64,000 nt of DNA from Sphingomonas tagetis. GTDB lineage: Bacteria > Pseudomonadota > Alphaproteobacteria > Sphingomonadales > Sphingomonadaceae. The number at the start of each line of letters is the position of its first letter. The stretch's first letter is position 1. The position numbers and the translations under genes were made by a program. The DNA lies in NCBI RefSeq assembly GCF_024211275.1, contig NZ_JAMLDX010000016.1:1-64000 (forward strand). Direction: 5' to 3'. The notes beneath the pieces were generated by a model, which saw only the letters and a list, made by a program, of their open reading frames with translations, did not search any database and was not told the origin of the DNA. Of the stretch, positions 44,130 to 54,627 are shown in pieces.

Positions 44130-45551
44130 ATGGCTGAAGCGTTGACGGTGGTCTTGGACGTCGGGAAGACGATGGCGAAGCTCACGCTTTGGTCGGCGTC
44201 CGGCGAACTGGTCGCTCGCGAGACGCGGCCCAACGAACGCGCCGAGGCGGCCGGACACGTCGCGCTCGACGCGGCGGGCGTCGAGGCGTGGATGGCGGAC
44301 ACTCTGCGTGGCTTTACCAAGCTCGGACCGATCAAGGCAATAATCCCGGTCGGTCATGGCGCCGCCGCCGCGATCGTGCGTGATGGAAAGCTGGCAGCCC
44401 CCCCTATCGACTACGAGGAGCCGATCGGCGACGCGGAACGCGCCACCTACGATGCGGAGCGCGATCCTTTCTCGGTCACAGGATCCCCCTCGCTTCCCGA
44501 CGGGTTGAACCTCGGTGCACAGCTGCATGTGGCGAGCCTGCGGTTCCCGGACGTGCTCGCGCACGGCGCGCAGATCCTGCCCTGGCCGCAATACTGGGCT
44601 TGGCGCCTCAGCGGTGTGGCGGCATCCGAGGTCACCAGTCTGGGATGTCACACCGACCTGTGGAACCCGGTGAAGGCTGAGCCGTCGCGTCTGGCCAGCA
44701 AGCGCGGCTGGGCCGAGGCGCTCCCGCCCCTCATGCCCGCAGCTTCCGTCCTTGGTACCGTGACCCCAGAGTGGCAGGAGCGGTCGGGCCTTTCCGCGTC
44801 GACCCAGGTGCATTGCGGCCTGCACGATTCCAACGCGGCACTGCTGGCTGCGCGCGGCTTCGCCGAGATCGCTGACCGCGAATCTACGGTGCTGTCGACC
44901 GGCACCTGGTTCGTCGCGATGCGTACCCCCCAGAGCGGATCGATTGTGGATCCGGGGACGCTTTCCGAGGCGCGCGACTGCCTGGTCAACGTCGACGCCT
45001 ACGGAAGGCCGGTGCCGTCGTCGCGGTTCATGGGCGGGCGGGAGATCGAACTCCTGACGGGGCTTGACACTCGCCGCATCGATATCAAGCCGGACCAGCC
45101 CGCTCTGATCGCGGGTGTCGCTGCGGTGCTGGCGAGCGGCGCGCGCGTCCTGCCGAGCTTCGCTCCGGGGTTTGGGCCGTTTCCCCAGCATCGCGGGCGC
45201 TGGATCGACATGCCTGTCGATGAGGCGGAACGGCGCGCGGCAGTCTCGATCTATGCCGCTCTCGTCGCAGATGTGTCGCTTGACCTGATCGGGGCGAAGA
45301 AGCGTATCCTGGTTGAAGGGCGCTTCGCCGAGGCCGAGGTCTTTATACGCTCGCTGGCGGCACTGCGCCCTGGTGACGTGATCTACCGCGCCAACGCGCA
45401 TAACGATGTTTCCTTCGGCGCCCTGCGCCTGCTCGATCCCGACCTGAAGCCGGACGTTGCGTTGGAGCGGATCGAACCTCTGGAGGGCGACTTCGAGGCT
45501 TATCGGGCACAATGGCAGCGTGACGTCGCACGATTGGGACTCGCTGCGTGA
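44130..45551 (+). CDS. rhaB: Rhamnulokinase, FGGY family
   Basis: Phosphorylates L-rhamnulose to rhamnulose-1-phosphate, giving the aldolase its substrate. 473 residues. The N-terminal phosphate-1 motif is [10 protein letters not shown], the central domain has [13 protein letters not shown], and VLSTGTWFV is the C-terminal ATP-side motif, all in FGGY style. Rhamnulose is preferred over other sugars on the basis of context. ATG 44130 follows GGGGGGCGG. Its stop overlaps lldD as GTGA, so the operon is coupled. Confidence 0.92.
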   Translation: MAEALTVVLDVGKTMAKLTLWSASGELVARETRPNERAEAAGHVALDAAGVEAWMADTLRGFTKLGPIKAIIPVGHGAAAAIVRDGKLAAPPIDYEEPIGDAERATYDAERDPFSVTGSPSLPDGLNLGAQLHVASLRFPDVLAHGAQILPWPQYWAWRLSGVAASEVTSLGCHTDLWNPVKAEPSRLASKRGWAEALPPLMPAASVLGTVTPEWQERSGLSASTQVHCGLHDSNAALLAARGFAEIADRESTVLSTGTWFVAMRTPQSGSIVDPGTLSEARDCLVNVDAYGRPVPSSRFMGGREIELLTGLDTRRIDIKPDQPALIAGVAAVLASGARVLPSFAPGFGPFPQHRGRWIDMPVDEAERRAAVSIYAALVADVSLDLIGAKKRILVEGRFAEAEVFIRSLAALRPGDVIYRANAHNDVSFGALRLLDPDLKPDVALERIEPLEGDFEAYRAQWQRDVARLGLAA

Positions 45552-46711
45552 AAGCCGCGTCCGTCCTAGACTATCGCTCGCTGGCCCGACGACGGCTGCC
45601 TAAGTTCCTGTTCGAATACATCGACGGCGGCAGCTACGCCGAGGTGACGTTGCGCCACAATGTGGCCGACCTCGAGCGCGTCGCTTTGCGTCAGCGGGTA
45701 CTCAACGACGTGTCGCGGCTTGATCTGTCTATCGAGCTCTTCGGTCAAAAGCTGGCCATGCCGGTCATACTGGCGCCTATCGGTTTGGCGGGCATGAACG
45801 CCCGCCGAGGCGAGGTGCAGGCGGCGCGCGCTGCGCATTCGGCAGGCGTCCCGTTCTGCCTCTCCACCGTGTCCGCGTGCCCGCTCGACGAGGTGGCGGC
45901 GGCGGGAGTGGGGCCGTTCTGGTTTCAGCTCTACATGATCCGCGACCGCGGCTTTATGCGCGAACTGCTCGCCAAGGCTCGGGAAGTCGGCTGCTCAACG
46001 CTCGTGTTCACCGTGGACATGCCGGTGCCGGGATCGCGATACCGCGACTACCGGTCGGGGCTGGCTGGGGCATCGGGGGTGCGAGGTGCGATCCGCCGAG
46101 CGACTCAGGGTGTTCTCAGGCCGGGCTGGGCATGGGACGTAGGCATCCGCGGCCGTCCGCACCAGCTCGGCAACGTCGCCCCGGTTCTTGGAGATAACAC
46201 AGGTCTCGAGGACTTCTTCGCCTGGATGCGCAACAACTTCGACCCCACCGTCGCGTGGCGGGATCTCGACTTCATCCGTGCGGAATGGAGCGGGCCGCTG
46301 ATCATCAAGGGCATACTCGATGCGAAGGACGGACTTAAGGCGGCTGAGCTGGGCGCCGACGGGATTGTTGTGTCCAACCACGGCGGCCGTCAGCTCGATG
46401 GCGTGCCCTCGACCGCGCGTGCGCTGCCGCCGATTGCCGATGCGGTCGCCGGCCGGCTCACGATCCTCGCCGACGGCGGCGTTCGCTCCGGCCTGGACGT
46501 GGTGCGCATGCTTGCGCTCGGCGCACAGGGTGTCCTGCTTGGTCGCGCTTGGGCCTACGCCCTCGCAGGCGGAGGGCAGGCGGGCGTGAGCCACATGCTG
46601 CAGCTGATCGAGGCCGAAATGAAGGTGGCGATGGCGCTCACCGGCACGACCAGCATCGACAAGATCACATCGGACATCCTGTTCAGGGATGCCGAGCAGG
46701 AGAGCAGATAA
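45548..46711 (+). CDS. lldD: FMN-dependent L-lactate dehydrogenase
   Basis: Oxidises L-lactate to pyruvate, passing electrons to the respiratory chain. 387 residues. [20 protein letters not shown] is the N-terminal signature of this alpha-hydroxy-acid oxidase family, [10 protein letters not shown] holds the catalytic histidine, and [20 protein letters not shown] binds the FMN phosphate. Being in the rhamnose operon, it should deal with lactate made from lactaldehyde. The start is GTG 45548, overlapping rhaB. It is followed by rhaT with a one-base TAATG overlap. Confidence 0.93.
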   Translation: MKAASVLDYRSLARRRLPKFLFEYIDGGSYAEVTLRHNVADLERVALRQRVLNDVSRLDLSIELFGQKLAMPVILAPIGLAGMNARRGEVQAARAAHSAGVPFCLSTVSACPLDEVAAAGVGPFWFQLYMIRDRGFMRELLAKAREVGCSTLVFTVDMPVPGSRYRDYRSGLAGASGVRGAIRRATQGVLRPGWAWDVGIRGRPHQLGNVAPVLGDNTGLEDFFAWMRNNFDPTVAWRDLDFIRAEWSGPLIIKGILDAKDGLKAAELGADGIVVSNHGGRQLDGVPSTARALPPIADAVAGRLTILADGGVRSGLDVVRMLALGAQGVLLGRAWAYALAGGGQAGVSHMLQLIEAEMKVAMALTGTTSIDKITSDILFRDAEQESR

Positions 46712-47793
46712 TGGGCAACCCGTTGTTGGGAGTGTTCTTCCACTGGCTTGGCGGGCTCGCGTCCGCGAGTTTCTACGTGCCCTACAAGCGGATCCGCGGC
46801 TGGTCCTGGGAGATCTTCTGGATCGTGGGGGGGGTATTCTCATGGGTCGTGGCACCATGGCTCTTCGCGTCCATTCAGACGAGCGATCTCGTCGGCGTTC
46901 TAGCGCGTACGCCGTCGGACACCCTGTTTTGGTGCTACTTCTGGGGCGCGATGTGGGGCTTGGGTGGACTCACCTTCGGGCTGACAATGCGCTATCTGGG
47001 TCTTTCCCTCGGAATGGCGATCGCGCTTGGTTTGACCACGGTCATCGGCACGCTCGGGCCGCCGATCTTCAATGGCACGCTCGCCGAACTCGCTCGGCAG
47101 ACCAGCGGGCAGGTGACCTTGGCGGGTATCGCCATCACGCTCGTCGGGATAGTGCTGGTGGCGCTCGCCGGCCGCGCGAAGGAGCGCGAGGTTCTCGGGG
47201 GGGGCCGGGATGAGGCGGTGGCCGAGTTCGACCTGCGCAAGGGGGTAGTGATCGCCGTCTTCTCCGGTGTGATGTCAGGATGCTTCGCCTGGGGCCTGGC
47301 GGCGGGAGAGCCGATCCGTCAGCTGACACTGCAGGCTGGTACCAGTCCGCTCTGGCAGGGGCTGCCGGTACTTTGCGTCGTACTTGCAGGTGGTCTCACC
47401 ACCAACCTGATCTGGTGCGGCTTTCTGATTCTAAGGAACCGCAGCGCGGGCGAACTGGTCGGGCGTCAGAGGCTGCACGCTGATGGCGCGTCACCAGCCG
47501 CGCCGGGTCGAACGCCGCTTGCGGTCAACTACGGGCTCGCGGCGCTGGGCGGCACGCTCTGGTACTTCCAGTTCTTCTTCTACACGATGGGCGAAAGCCA
47601 GATGGGTCGCTTCGGTTTTTCCAGTTGGACGCTTCACATGGCGTCGATCATCCTTTTCTCGACCCTGTGGGGGTTCGCGCTGAAGGAGTGGGCACCCGCA
47701 TCGTCGCGCACACGCTCACAGGTGTGGACCGGCATCGCGGTGCTCGTCGGATCGACGGTAGTCATCGGTCTAGGCAACATGCTTGCAGGATGA
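46711..47793 (+). CDS. rhaT: L-rhamnose/proton symporter
   Basis: An inner-membrane carrier of 360 residues with about ten hydrophobic helices in the RhaT/DMT fold. The N-terminus (GNPLLGVFFHWLGGLASASFY) and FWCYFWGAMWGLGGLTFGL match RhaT proteins, and a late GGTLWYFQFFFY is also typical. It imports L-rhamnose released outside or in the periplasm. The start is ATG 46711, sharing one base with the lldD stop. The downstream regulator gene follows after 64 bases holding an inverted repeat. Confidence 0.92.
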   Translation: MGNPLLGVFFHWLGGLASASFYVPYKRIRGWSWEIFWIVGGVFSWVVAPWLFASIQTSDLVGVLARTPSDTLFWCYFWGAMWGLGGLTFGLTMRYLGLSLGMAIALGLTTVIGTLGPPIFNGTLAELARQTSGQVTLAGIAITLVGIVLVALAGRAKEREVLGGGRDEAVAEFDLRKGVVIAVFSGVMSGCFAWGLAAGEPIRQLTLQAGTSPLWQGLPVLCVVLAGGLTTNLIWCGFLILRNRSAGELVGRQRLHADGASPAAPGRTPLAVNYGLAALGGTLWYFQFFFYTMGESQMGRFGFSSWTLHMASIILFSTLWGFALKEWAPASSRTRSQVWTGIAVLVGSTVVIGLGNMLAG

Positions 47794-47810
47794 TTATCGC
47801 CGCGCAAGGG

Positions 47811-47835
47811 TTGATCGGCGCTCAATATCGATCAA
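47811..47835. promoter_or_regulatory. Inverted repeat upstream of the DeoR-family gene
   Basis: TTGATCG at 47811-47817 and CGATCAA at 47829-47835 are perfect inverted arms around 11 bases, ending 22 bases before the regulator start. The CGATCAA word recurs at 44110-44116 near the rhaD-rhaB operator. It probably serves autoregulation. Confidence 0.55.
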
Positions 47836-47857
47836 CAACGCGCCGCAAGGTGCAAGG

Positions 47858-48664
47858 ATGAGCGCGACGAATATGCATGCGGAAGAACGAGAGCGTCTGA
47901 TTTTGGGTGCCATGAGGGAGCGGGGCTTCGTCTCGTATCGGGCACTCGAATCCAGCATGTCCGCGTCCCCGGCCACCATCCGGCGCGACCTCGCCCGGCT
48001 TGAGGAAACGGGCCGCATCGAGCGCGTGCGCGGCGGTGCAAAGCTCATCGGGGAGGCGGAGGCTGCCGTCGCGGAGGCCCCCGGTCCATCGCTTGTCGGC
48101 ACGCCGTTCGATGAGGCAATAGAACAGCGGCTGGGGCAGAAGGAAAAGATCGGCCGGGCGGCGGCGGCGCTTTGCCGTCCTGGGGAAGGCGTAATGATCG
48201 ATGGCGGCACGACCACGCTTCAGATGTGCTCGCATCTCGACGGGCTTGGGCTGCAGGTTCTCACCAATTCGCTTCATATCGTGTCAGCGTTGCTGCCGCA
48301 GGCCACGACGCGGATCCTCGTTCCAGCTGGGTCGGTATTCCGCGAGCAGAACATTATTCTCGCACCTGCTGGAGAGGAGAGCATGCCGCGCTTCCATGCC
48401 CCAAAGCTCTTCATGGGCGCGGCGGCGATCGGATCCCAGGGTCTGATGCAGGCTGACGTCATCCTCGTTGCGGCCGAGCGCAGGCTCGTCGACCGTGCCG
48501 ACGAGGTGATCATTCTCGTCGACAGCTCCAAGTTCGTAAGCTCATCGGGGAATGTCGTTTGCGAACTCGACGAAGTTGATGTGCTGATAACGGACGACGG
48601 CATCAGCGATCGGGATGCCAAGATGGTCGAAGGCGCCGGCATCCGGCTGATCGTTGCGCAATGA
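47858..48664 (+). CDS. DeoR-family transcriptional regulator of the rhamnose genes
   Basis: 268 residues. The N-terminal HTH (FVSYRALESSMSASPATIRR, with DLARLEETGRIERVRGGA) is the DeoR signature. The C-terminal DeoRC sensor has DGGTTTLQMCSHL and VILVDSSKF, which bind a sugar phosphate. Given its neighbours, the likely inducer is rhamnulose-1-phosphate and the role is repression, as with RhaR of the DeoR type; this is inference. ATG 47858 follows AAGG. The stop overlaps the esterase start as ATGA. Confidence 0.9.
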   Translation: MSATNMHAEERERLILGAMRERGFVSYRALESSMSASPATIRRDLARLEETGRIERVRGGAKLIGEAEAAVAEAPGPSLVGTPFDEAIEQRLGQKEKIGRAAAALCRPGEGVMIDGGTTTLQMCSHLDGLGLQVLTNSLHIVSALLPQATTRILVPAGSVFREQNIILAPAGEESMPRFHAPKLFMGAAAIGSQGLMQADVILVAAERRLVDRADEVIILVDSSKFVSSSGNVVCELDEVDVLITDDGISDRDAKMVEGAGIRLIVAQ

Positions 48665-49623
48665 GCGGCGGGCCTAACCTCCGCTTATTCGGGCTCGCGG
48701 TGGCGGCATTGGCCATGCTGGGAAGTCCAGCGAATGACGGGCCGGCGAGGGCCTCGGGTCGGCCCGCCATGCCCGATCCAGAGATCGATACGTTCCGGCT
48801 CTGGCCTGGCCGCGCGCCGGGCGCGACCTCGGATGACGCCGACGAGACGCCGAAGATCACCGTCGTACATCCACCCTCGCGGTACAAGAACGGAGCGGCC
48901 GTGGTCATCGCCCCGGGCGGTGCCTACGTCGCGCTCGCACATTCTCTGGAGGGGACGGAGCCTGCGACATGGTTCGCCAGCCGCGGCGTCACGGCGTTCG
49001 TCCTGACGTACCGTGTGGGCGGCAGGGCTCGCTTGCCCCTGCCGCTGATCGACGGTGCTCGGGCGATGAGGTTGGTGCGCAGTCGCGCCGCCGAATTCGG
49101 TCTGGACGCCGACCGGATCGGCATGATGGGGTTCTCAGCCGGCGGGCACCTCGCGGCTACGATCGCGACGTCTGCGGAGGGCGGAAGGCCCGGGGCCACC
49201 GACCCGGTGGAGAGGGCGAGCAGCCGACCCGACTTCCTCATACTTGGCTATCCCTGGCTCGAAGGCATGCAGCTCAGTTCTGACGGCAACTCCCAGTATT
49301 GCGAGTTCGCCCGCCGCAAGGCCCCCGCAGCGTGCGATCCCCGACGCTACACACAATATCTCCCGACGCGTGATGTGAGCGCGAGGACGCCACCGGCGTT
49401 CCTCTACCATACCACGGCGGACCAGCTCGTACCGTCTGAGGGCAGCTTGCGCTTTTACCTTGCGCTCAAGCGGCAGGGCGTTCCCGCAGAGCTTCACCTC
49501 TTCGAGCGTGGCAGCCACGGGTCGGGGCTCGGCGGCGCCGACCCTGCGCTGTCGAAATGGCCCGAGCTGCTGCAGGAGTGGCTTAGGGGGCGCGGCCTGT
49601 TGGATCGCCAGTCCGCGCCCTGA
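48661..49623 (+). CDS. Secreted alpha/beta-hydrolase esterase
   Basis: 320 residues with an N-terminal signal sequence (LFGLAVAALAMLGSPA), so it is probably periplasmic. The oxyanion segment VVIAPGGAYVAL is followed by nucleophile GFSAGGHLAA, acid in TTADQLVPSEG and histidine in RGSHGSGLGG. This resembles acetyl-xylan-esterase-like proteins that deacylate sugars. In a rhamnoside-degrading cluster it may remove acyl groups so that the rhamnosidase can act. It is coupled to the DeoR gene and converges with the rhamnosidase gene across 13 bases. Confidence 0.87.
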   Translation: MSGGPNLRLFGLAVAALAMLGSPANDGPARASGRPAMPDPEIDTFRLWPGRAPGATSDDADETPKITVVHPPSRYKNGAAVVIAPGGAYVALAHSLEGTEPATWFASRGVTAFVLTYRVGGRARLPLPLIDGARAMRLVRSRAAEFGLDADRIGMMGFSAGGHLAATIATSAEGGRPGATDPVERASSRPDFLILGYPWLEGMQLSSDGNSQYCEFARRKAPAACDPRRYTQYLPTRDVSARTPPAFLYHTTADQLVPSEGSLRFYLALKRQGVPAELHLFERGSHGSGLGGADPALSKWPELLQEWLRGRGLLDRQSAP

Positions 49624-49636
49624 ACTCTTCCGGAGG

Positions 49637-52600
49637 CTACCTGGCCGGGGCGAGAACGGTTACCGGCCCCATCAGTCCCGATTCCCGCAACGGAGCGTCA
49701 GGACCGAACGTTGGCAGTGAAGTGAACCCGACCTTGTTGGCACCCGGTTGCGCGTCTCCGATCAGGCGGTTGAGCCAGAGGTTCGCCACATGGATCTCCA
49801 CCTCGTTGCGGCCGGCGCGGACTGCGTCGCCGATTGCGAGGCGATAGGGAGCCTTCCACGCGATGCCCGCGGGCCGGCCGTTGATCCGGACCTCGGCCAC
49901 CTCACCCACCTGGCCCATGTCCAGCCACAACGGGTCGCCGGCGCGATAGCTCGCCGGGAGGTCGAACGAGGAGGTGTAAGTCGCCACGCCGGAAAAGTAG
50001 CGGACGCCGGGATCCCGGCTCTGCGTGAGCGATGCCAGCCTGTGCATCCGCATGGAGGTAGGCGCGCCGCGGCCAGGCTCAAAATTCACTGTCCAAGGCG
50101 TCTGGAGCTGCCGCAGGACGCGCCCCGGAACCGCCGATTGCGAGCTTACCCTAGCCTGACCCTCGCCGCGGAACACCACGAAGAATGCGTCCTTCGGTGC
50201 CATATCGAGGTCCACGATGGTGGAATCGCCGTCGGAGCGATGCTTGAGTGGCTCGATCGCGCCGGTGTCCGCCCGCCAAAGCTCGGGCTGCTTGCCGGCG
50301 ACGCGGAAGCGGGCCCTGCTGTTCAGGCGCGCGTCCTGGCGGTTGGTCAGGAAGTAGATCTCGGCGTCGTCGGTCCTGGACGTGCGGTGAAGGAACAGCA
50401 CATTTGCCTGAGGGTTCAAGAACTCGACGTCCGGCCGCAGCCCGATCGCCTCGAGACCATTTTCGGCGTCGCTCGAGGCTATGACCCGGCCCCGATCGAT
50501 GGTCCCAGCCCTTTCTCCCCAAAGTCGGTCGCGTGCCGATCGCCACGAGGAGGGATCGTCGGAAAGGCTTGGTGAAGAGACTGGCGGCATGCCGATCAGC
50601 GTCGCGCCTGCCGCGACCAATTCCTCAAGGCGAAGCAGGGTTGCCAATGTCAGCCGGTAGCTGGAGCCGCCAAGATAGATTGCGCGATACCGCGTTCCGC
50701 CCCTCGCGACCAGTTCTCCATCCTGGACATGCACCTGATCACGAAGCGCGGCGCCATTTATAAAGTCGTAAGGGTAGCGCTTTGGTGCGTCCTTTGGCTG
50801 CCGCTCCGCATACAAAGCGGTGAGCGGTGCCTCCTCGCCGAAGAAGTAGGCGAGATCGGCATGATACCTGCCGCGTTGAAGTAGAAAGCTCGACCGCGCC
50901 ACATAGTCCATCCAGGGACGCGCCATCTCGGCCCATGTCTCGTGTCGATTGAAGAACTGGCCGAAGACGAGCAGCGACAGGCCGGGCTTGCGCTCAACAG
51001 GCTGATGCACCGACGTGTGGATGACCGGCCGGTTGACGCCATAGGCAAATTCCAGGTCGATCACTGGCTTAAGATCGCCCGGGGCGTGCGCCCAGTAGTT
51101 CATCCCCGAGGTCAGCGACTCCGCGCCGACCAGATTCTGGCCATAGATATGTGCAACCGATGCGGCACCCTTCATGTCGGCAAGGAACGTCGAGCGCGGG
51201 CCGCCGCCCTTGTATGTCCACATCGCTGCCATCGGCACGTCGGTATGGCTCCGCATCGCCATGTCGTCACCCAGCGACGGCCTCGCCACCTCGAGTGCCT
51301 CGCCATAGACGGTCAGGCCATTGCGGCGGGCGATCCGTGCGATCGTGCCATAATGCTGGCTCGTGAGCAGTTCGGCGATCGTCCGGCGATAGTCGTAGAG
51401 GAACAAGTCGGTTTCTGCTCTCGACCCGACGATCGTCCCGGTCAGTGCGGGAAGGAACGGGCCGAGGTCATATCCGCGCATCGCCTTGAACCTGGCCCGG
51501 AATTCCGGCGTCCAGTTGAATGCGCCCGCTTCTAGGCTGTCGGTAAGGATCGCGCGAAGGCCCTTGTCTCCGAATAAATCGGGACCGACGGTCTCCCGGA
51601 ACATCGCCAGATAGGTGTCGAGATAGCGGGTGACCGCCGCGCCATCCAGCTTGTCTACCTCCAGACCCGTTGCCTCGGCGGTCGCAGGGTGGTTGAGCGT
51701 GCCGGTCAGCGACCATCCGAGCCGCGTGATGCGCCATCGGCCTGCCGGTGCCGTCCAGTCCAGCGAGCCGTCCGGCCTCATCCGATCGGTCAACTCGATA
51801 ACGCGATCCCTAGGAACGCCAGGCTCTCTCCCCGGGGCTGCGCCTTCGAGTGCATAATAGTCCCGCGCCACTGAGAACCCGGCCTTCGCTTCGAAGCGGT
51901 CGACGCGCGGGGCGGTCGACAGGCTCGCTTCGGCGAGGTTGATGGTGCGGGACGGGGGGGCGGGCGGTCGATAAGTGGAGGTGATGGCACCGGGATAGGC
52001 GTTAAGACGCTCACTGGTCAGTTGCACCCTGACCGGCTGGAAGCGGATGCGGAACCGGCTGGCGGTCACCGGCGCGAAGCTGGCGGTGGTGGGTATGTCG
52101 GCCGTAAACGCCAGCTCGGCAACCTTCGTCCAGCTGCCTGCGGACGTCTGCGCCTCCAGCACGGGAAGCAGGTCGATCGGGGTGAACGCCGTCCGACCGG
52201 TGCCTTCGAGCGCTACGGTCGCGGAGCGGATGGTGGCCGGCGCGCCGTAGTCGAACTCGACCGTACCCTCGCCGCCAAGGCCGTCTCGCTGCACCGCTAC
52301 CGAAGTGCCAAAGCGGCCATCGGACAGCGCTGCCGCGTCGAGCGGGCGGCCCAGGTTGCTTACCGTTGCGATCGCGCGAGCGGGATCGGGGGATAGCGGG
52401 TAGGCAAAGACCGCAACGTCGCGGTACAACTCGGGCCGTGGCGCATCGCCGCCGCTCGCCATCTTTGATGCCGCCCGAATATCCATGTAGGGACCGGTTG
52501 TGGTCGGCGGCGCTGGCAGCTTGACCCGGATCCGGCCGCCTTGGACGTCGGTTTGGCTCCAGACCAGCTTCTTGATGCCGTCTTCCGGGGGAACCCAGGG

Positions 52601-53035
52601 TCCCCCTGTCTCGCTCCAACCAGGAGAGGCGGCGATCGCCAGCTCGAGATCGAGCTTCTGTGCCAATTCCGCGGAATATTTGAACGCGGCCTTCCATTCC
52701 GGCGTCATGTAGCTGATCCGCTTGTCCACGACCTGCGGGGTGTTAAGCGCCGCGTCGAAGTTCTGCAGGCCGCCGATGCCGGCGCGCTTCATCCATTCGA
52801 GGTCCTTTCGGATACCCTCCTTGGTGATGTTGCCGTTCATCCAGTGCCACCATACCCGCGGTCGAGCAGCGTTGGGCGGGTCGCGGAAGCCGGTTTCGAG
52901 CGATGGCACTGATAATCGCTCAGACGATTGCTCTGGCGCATCTGGAGCAGCCGAGGTCTGCCCGGCTGCGGCAGCCGTGAGCAGCAGCAGCGGCACGCTG
53001 GAAAGCAGGACGCCGCGCGCGGAGATGTGGCTCAT
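49637..53035 (-). CDS. GH106 alpha-L-rhamnosidase
   Basis: A secreted enzyme of 1132 residues that releases terminal alpha-L-rhamnose from glycosides. A signal peptide spans about 1-25. PRVWWHWMNGNITKEGIRKDLEW, with ASPGWSETGGPWVPP, is the GH106 N-terminal (beta/alpha)8 signature. AILTDSLEAGAFNW and YGEALEV carry candidate catalytic glutamates, and a C-terminal galactose-binding-like beta domain (near 970-1090) ends the protein. The founding family member came from Sphingomonas paucimobilis. Its start overlaps the CoA-ligase stop as ATGA, so it is the last gene of a three-gene operon. Confidence 0.92.
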   Translation of the reverse strand: MSHISARGVLLSSVPLLLLTAAAAGQTSAAPDAPEQSSERLSVPSLETGFRDPPNAARPRVWWHWMNGNITKEGIRKDLEWMKRAGIGGLQNFDAALNTPQVVDKRISYMTPEWKAAFKYSAELAQKLDLELAIAASPGWSETGGPWVPPEDGIKKLVWSQTDVQGGRIRVKLPAPPTTTGPYMDIRAASKMASGGDAPRPELYRDVAVFAYPLSPDPARAIATVSNLGRPLDAAALSDGRFGTSVAVQRDGLGGEGTVEFDYGAPATIRSATVALEGTGRTAFTPIDLLPVLEAQTSAGSWTKVAELAFTADIPTTASFAPVTASRFRIRFQPVRVQLTSERLNAYPGAITSTYRPPAPPSRTINLAEASLSTAPRVDRFEAKAGFSVARDYYALEGAAPGREPGVPRDRVIELTDRMRPDGSLDWTAPAGRWRITRLGWSLTGTLNHPATAEATGLEVDKLDGAAVTRYLDTYLAMFRETVGPDLFGDKGLRAILTDSLEAGAFNWTPEFRARFKAMRGYDLGPFLPALTGTIVGSRAETDLFLYDYRRTIAELLTSQHYGTIARIARRNGLTVYGEALEVARPSLGDDMAMRSHTDVPMAAMWTYKGGGPRSTFLADMKGAASVAHIYGQNLVGAESLTSGMNYWAHAPGDLKPVIDLEFAYGVNRPVIHTSVHQPVERKPGLSLLVFGQFFNRHETWAEMARPWMDYVARSSFLLQRGRYHADLAYFFGEEAPLTALYAERQPKDAPKRYPYDFINGAALRDQVHVQDGELVARGGTRYRAIYLGGSSYRLTLATLLRLEELVAAGATLIGMPPVSSPSLSDDPSSWRSARDRLWGERAGTIDRGRVIASSDAENGLEAIGLRPDVEFLNPQANVLFLHRTSRTDDAEIYFLTNRQDARLNSRARFRVAGKQPELWRADTGAIEPLKHRSDGDSTIVDLDMAPKDAFFVVFRGEGQARVSSQSAVPGRVLRQLQTPWTVNFEPGRGAPTSMRMHRLASLTQSRDPGVRYFSGVATYTSSFDLPASYRAGDPLWLDMGQVGEVAEVRINGRPAGIAWKAPYRLAIGDAVRAGRNEVEIHVANLWLNRLIGDAQPGANKVGFTSLPTFGPDAPLRESGLMGPVTVLAPAR

Positions 53036-54627
53036 TTCGTCTCCTCGATGGACGTTCTGCCGGCGCTGCCGGTACTGGCGACGTACATGTCCCGCAATTC
53101 GCGCTTCAGGATCTTTCCGATTGCGCTGCGCGGAAGTTCCGGGACGATGCGCAAGTCGCTCAACCGCTGGGTCTTCCCGAGTTTTGCGTTAGCTGCGGCG
53201 CGGATGTCCTCGACCAGTGTGTCGTCTGCGTCCGCCCCCTCGCGCAGCGTTACGAAGCCAACGGGCGTTTCGCCCCAACTTGCGGACGGGATTCCGACCA
53301 CGGCAGCCTCGGCTACCGTGGGATCGGCCAAGAGCACGGCCTCGAGGTCGCCCGGATATATGTTGAAGCCGCCGGAGATGATCATGTCCTTCTTTCGGCC
53401 GATAAGGACGAGAAAGCCTTCCGGATCGAACATCCCGAGATCACCGGTCCGGATGAAGCGCTTACCATCAGGGCTGTACCATTCCGCCTCCGACGTCTTG
53501 CCGGGGAGATTATGGTAACCTGTCATCATCGCGGCTGATCGTCCTACGACCTCGCCTGGAACGCCGGGCTTGGTGGTGCGGCCCTCCTCGTCGATGGTGC
53601 GGATGTCGTGGTCGGGCAGAGGCTGGCCCACGCTGTGCAGCTTGTCGGGGTGCGCATGCGCCAGAAGGACGCACGTGCCGCCACCCTCGGTCATCCCATA
53701 GAATTCGATGAGGCCGCCGGGCCAGCGGTCGATAACCTCACGCTTTAAAGCCGGATCGAACGGCGCGGACGTGGCGAACTTCAGGCGGTAGCTTGAAAGA
53801 TCCCGCGTCGCGAAGCTCGGATGGTCGAGGATGCGGCGGTACTGCACAGGCACCAGCATCGCGTGCGTCGCGCGGTGACGCTCCGATAGCGAGAGGAATT
53901 CGGCGGCGTCAAACTTCTTCATCAGCACGACCGTGCCGCCGTTCGCGATCGTCGGGATGAGCGATACCAGCGTGGTATTCGAGTATAGCGGCGTCGAAAT
54001 CAGGGTGACCGCGTCGGGCGGATAGATCGCGCGGCGCATGTGACCCCAGCGCATCGCATGAGGCTGCACGATGCCCTTCGGCGCTCCGGTGGTCCCGGAA
54101 GAGTAGATAAGATTAAAAGGATCCTCTGCCACTATGGCGGGCAGGTTTGCCGCGTCGGCATCGTTGAGCCACGTCTCGAATGGGATGCCTATGCTCGATC
54201 CATCAAGCGCCACGCGGGCTACCGCGGTTTCGAAGAGGGCGTCGCCAAGGTGCTCGGCGGTGTCCGCATCGAGGAAAAGCACGCGAGCAGAGCTGTCCTT
54301 GATCTGCGCCCGGAGCGAGTCGGGTGTGCCAGAGGGAGCGAGAGGCGCCACGACGACGCCTAGGCGCAGCGCACCGAAGAAAGCCTCGATATACTCGATG
54401 CTGTTACCGCTGGCGCAGATGGCAACGTGGTCGCCCTTTCGCAGGCCATCCCGCTGCAGGGAGCCGGCCACTCGCGACATGCGTCGGTCCAGGGCTTCGT
54501 AGCTGGTCTCGCGACGGGCGTCGATGAAGGCCAGCTTGTCCGGCTGTTCTGTTGCCCGGACATGCAGGAGATCGGGAAGGGTGATGAACTCACTTTCGGC
54601 CAGTTCAAGCCTAGATGTCGTATTCAT
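53032..54627 (-). CDS. Acyl-CoA synthetase / AMP-dependent CoA ligase
   Basis: 531 residues of the ANL family. P-loop YSSGTTGAPKG near 182, YGMTEGGGT near 325, TGDLG near 408 and the C-terminal GKILKREL lysine are all present, so it should form an acyl-AMP and then acyl-CoA. It may activate a fatty, hydroxy-fatty or aromatic acid; the sequence alone does not decide. Being translationally coupled to the rhamnosidase, it probably activates the aglycone or an acyl part of the same substrate. The start is ATG 54627, an ATGA overlap with the MFS gene. Confidence 0.92.
   Translation of the reverse strand: MNTTSRLELAESEFITLPDLLHVRATEQPDKLAFIDARRETSYEALDRRMSRVAGSLQRDGLRKGDHVAICASGNSIEYIEAFFGALRLGVVVAPLAPSGTPDSLRAQIKDSSARVLFLDADTAEHLGDALFETAVARVALDGSSIGIPFETWLNDADAANLPAIVAEDPFNLIYSSGTTGAPKGIVQPHAMRWGHMRRAIYPPDAVTLISTPLYSNTTLVSLIPTIANGGTVVLMKKFDAAEFLSLSERHRATHAMLVPVQYRRILDHPSFATRDLSSYRLKFATSAPFDPALKREVIDRWPGGLIEFYGMTEGGGTCVLLAHAHPDKLHSVGQPLPDHDIRTIDEEGRTTKPGVPGEVVGRSAAMMTGYHNLPGKTSEAEWYSPDGKRFIRTGDLGMFDPEGFLVLIGRKKDMIISGGFNIYPGDLEAVLLADPTVAEAAVVGIPSASWGETPVGFVTLREGADADDTLVEDIRAAANAKLGKTQRLSDLRIVPELPRSAIGKILKRELRDMYVASTGSAGRTSIEETK

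Noticed and set aside
41906..44137. 743-codon frame on the plus strand
   Set aside because: It is antisense to rhaD and has no family motifs.
44106..45512. 468-codon frame on the minus strand
   Set aside because: It is antisense to rhaB, Arg/His-rich and without motifs.
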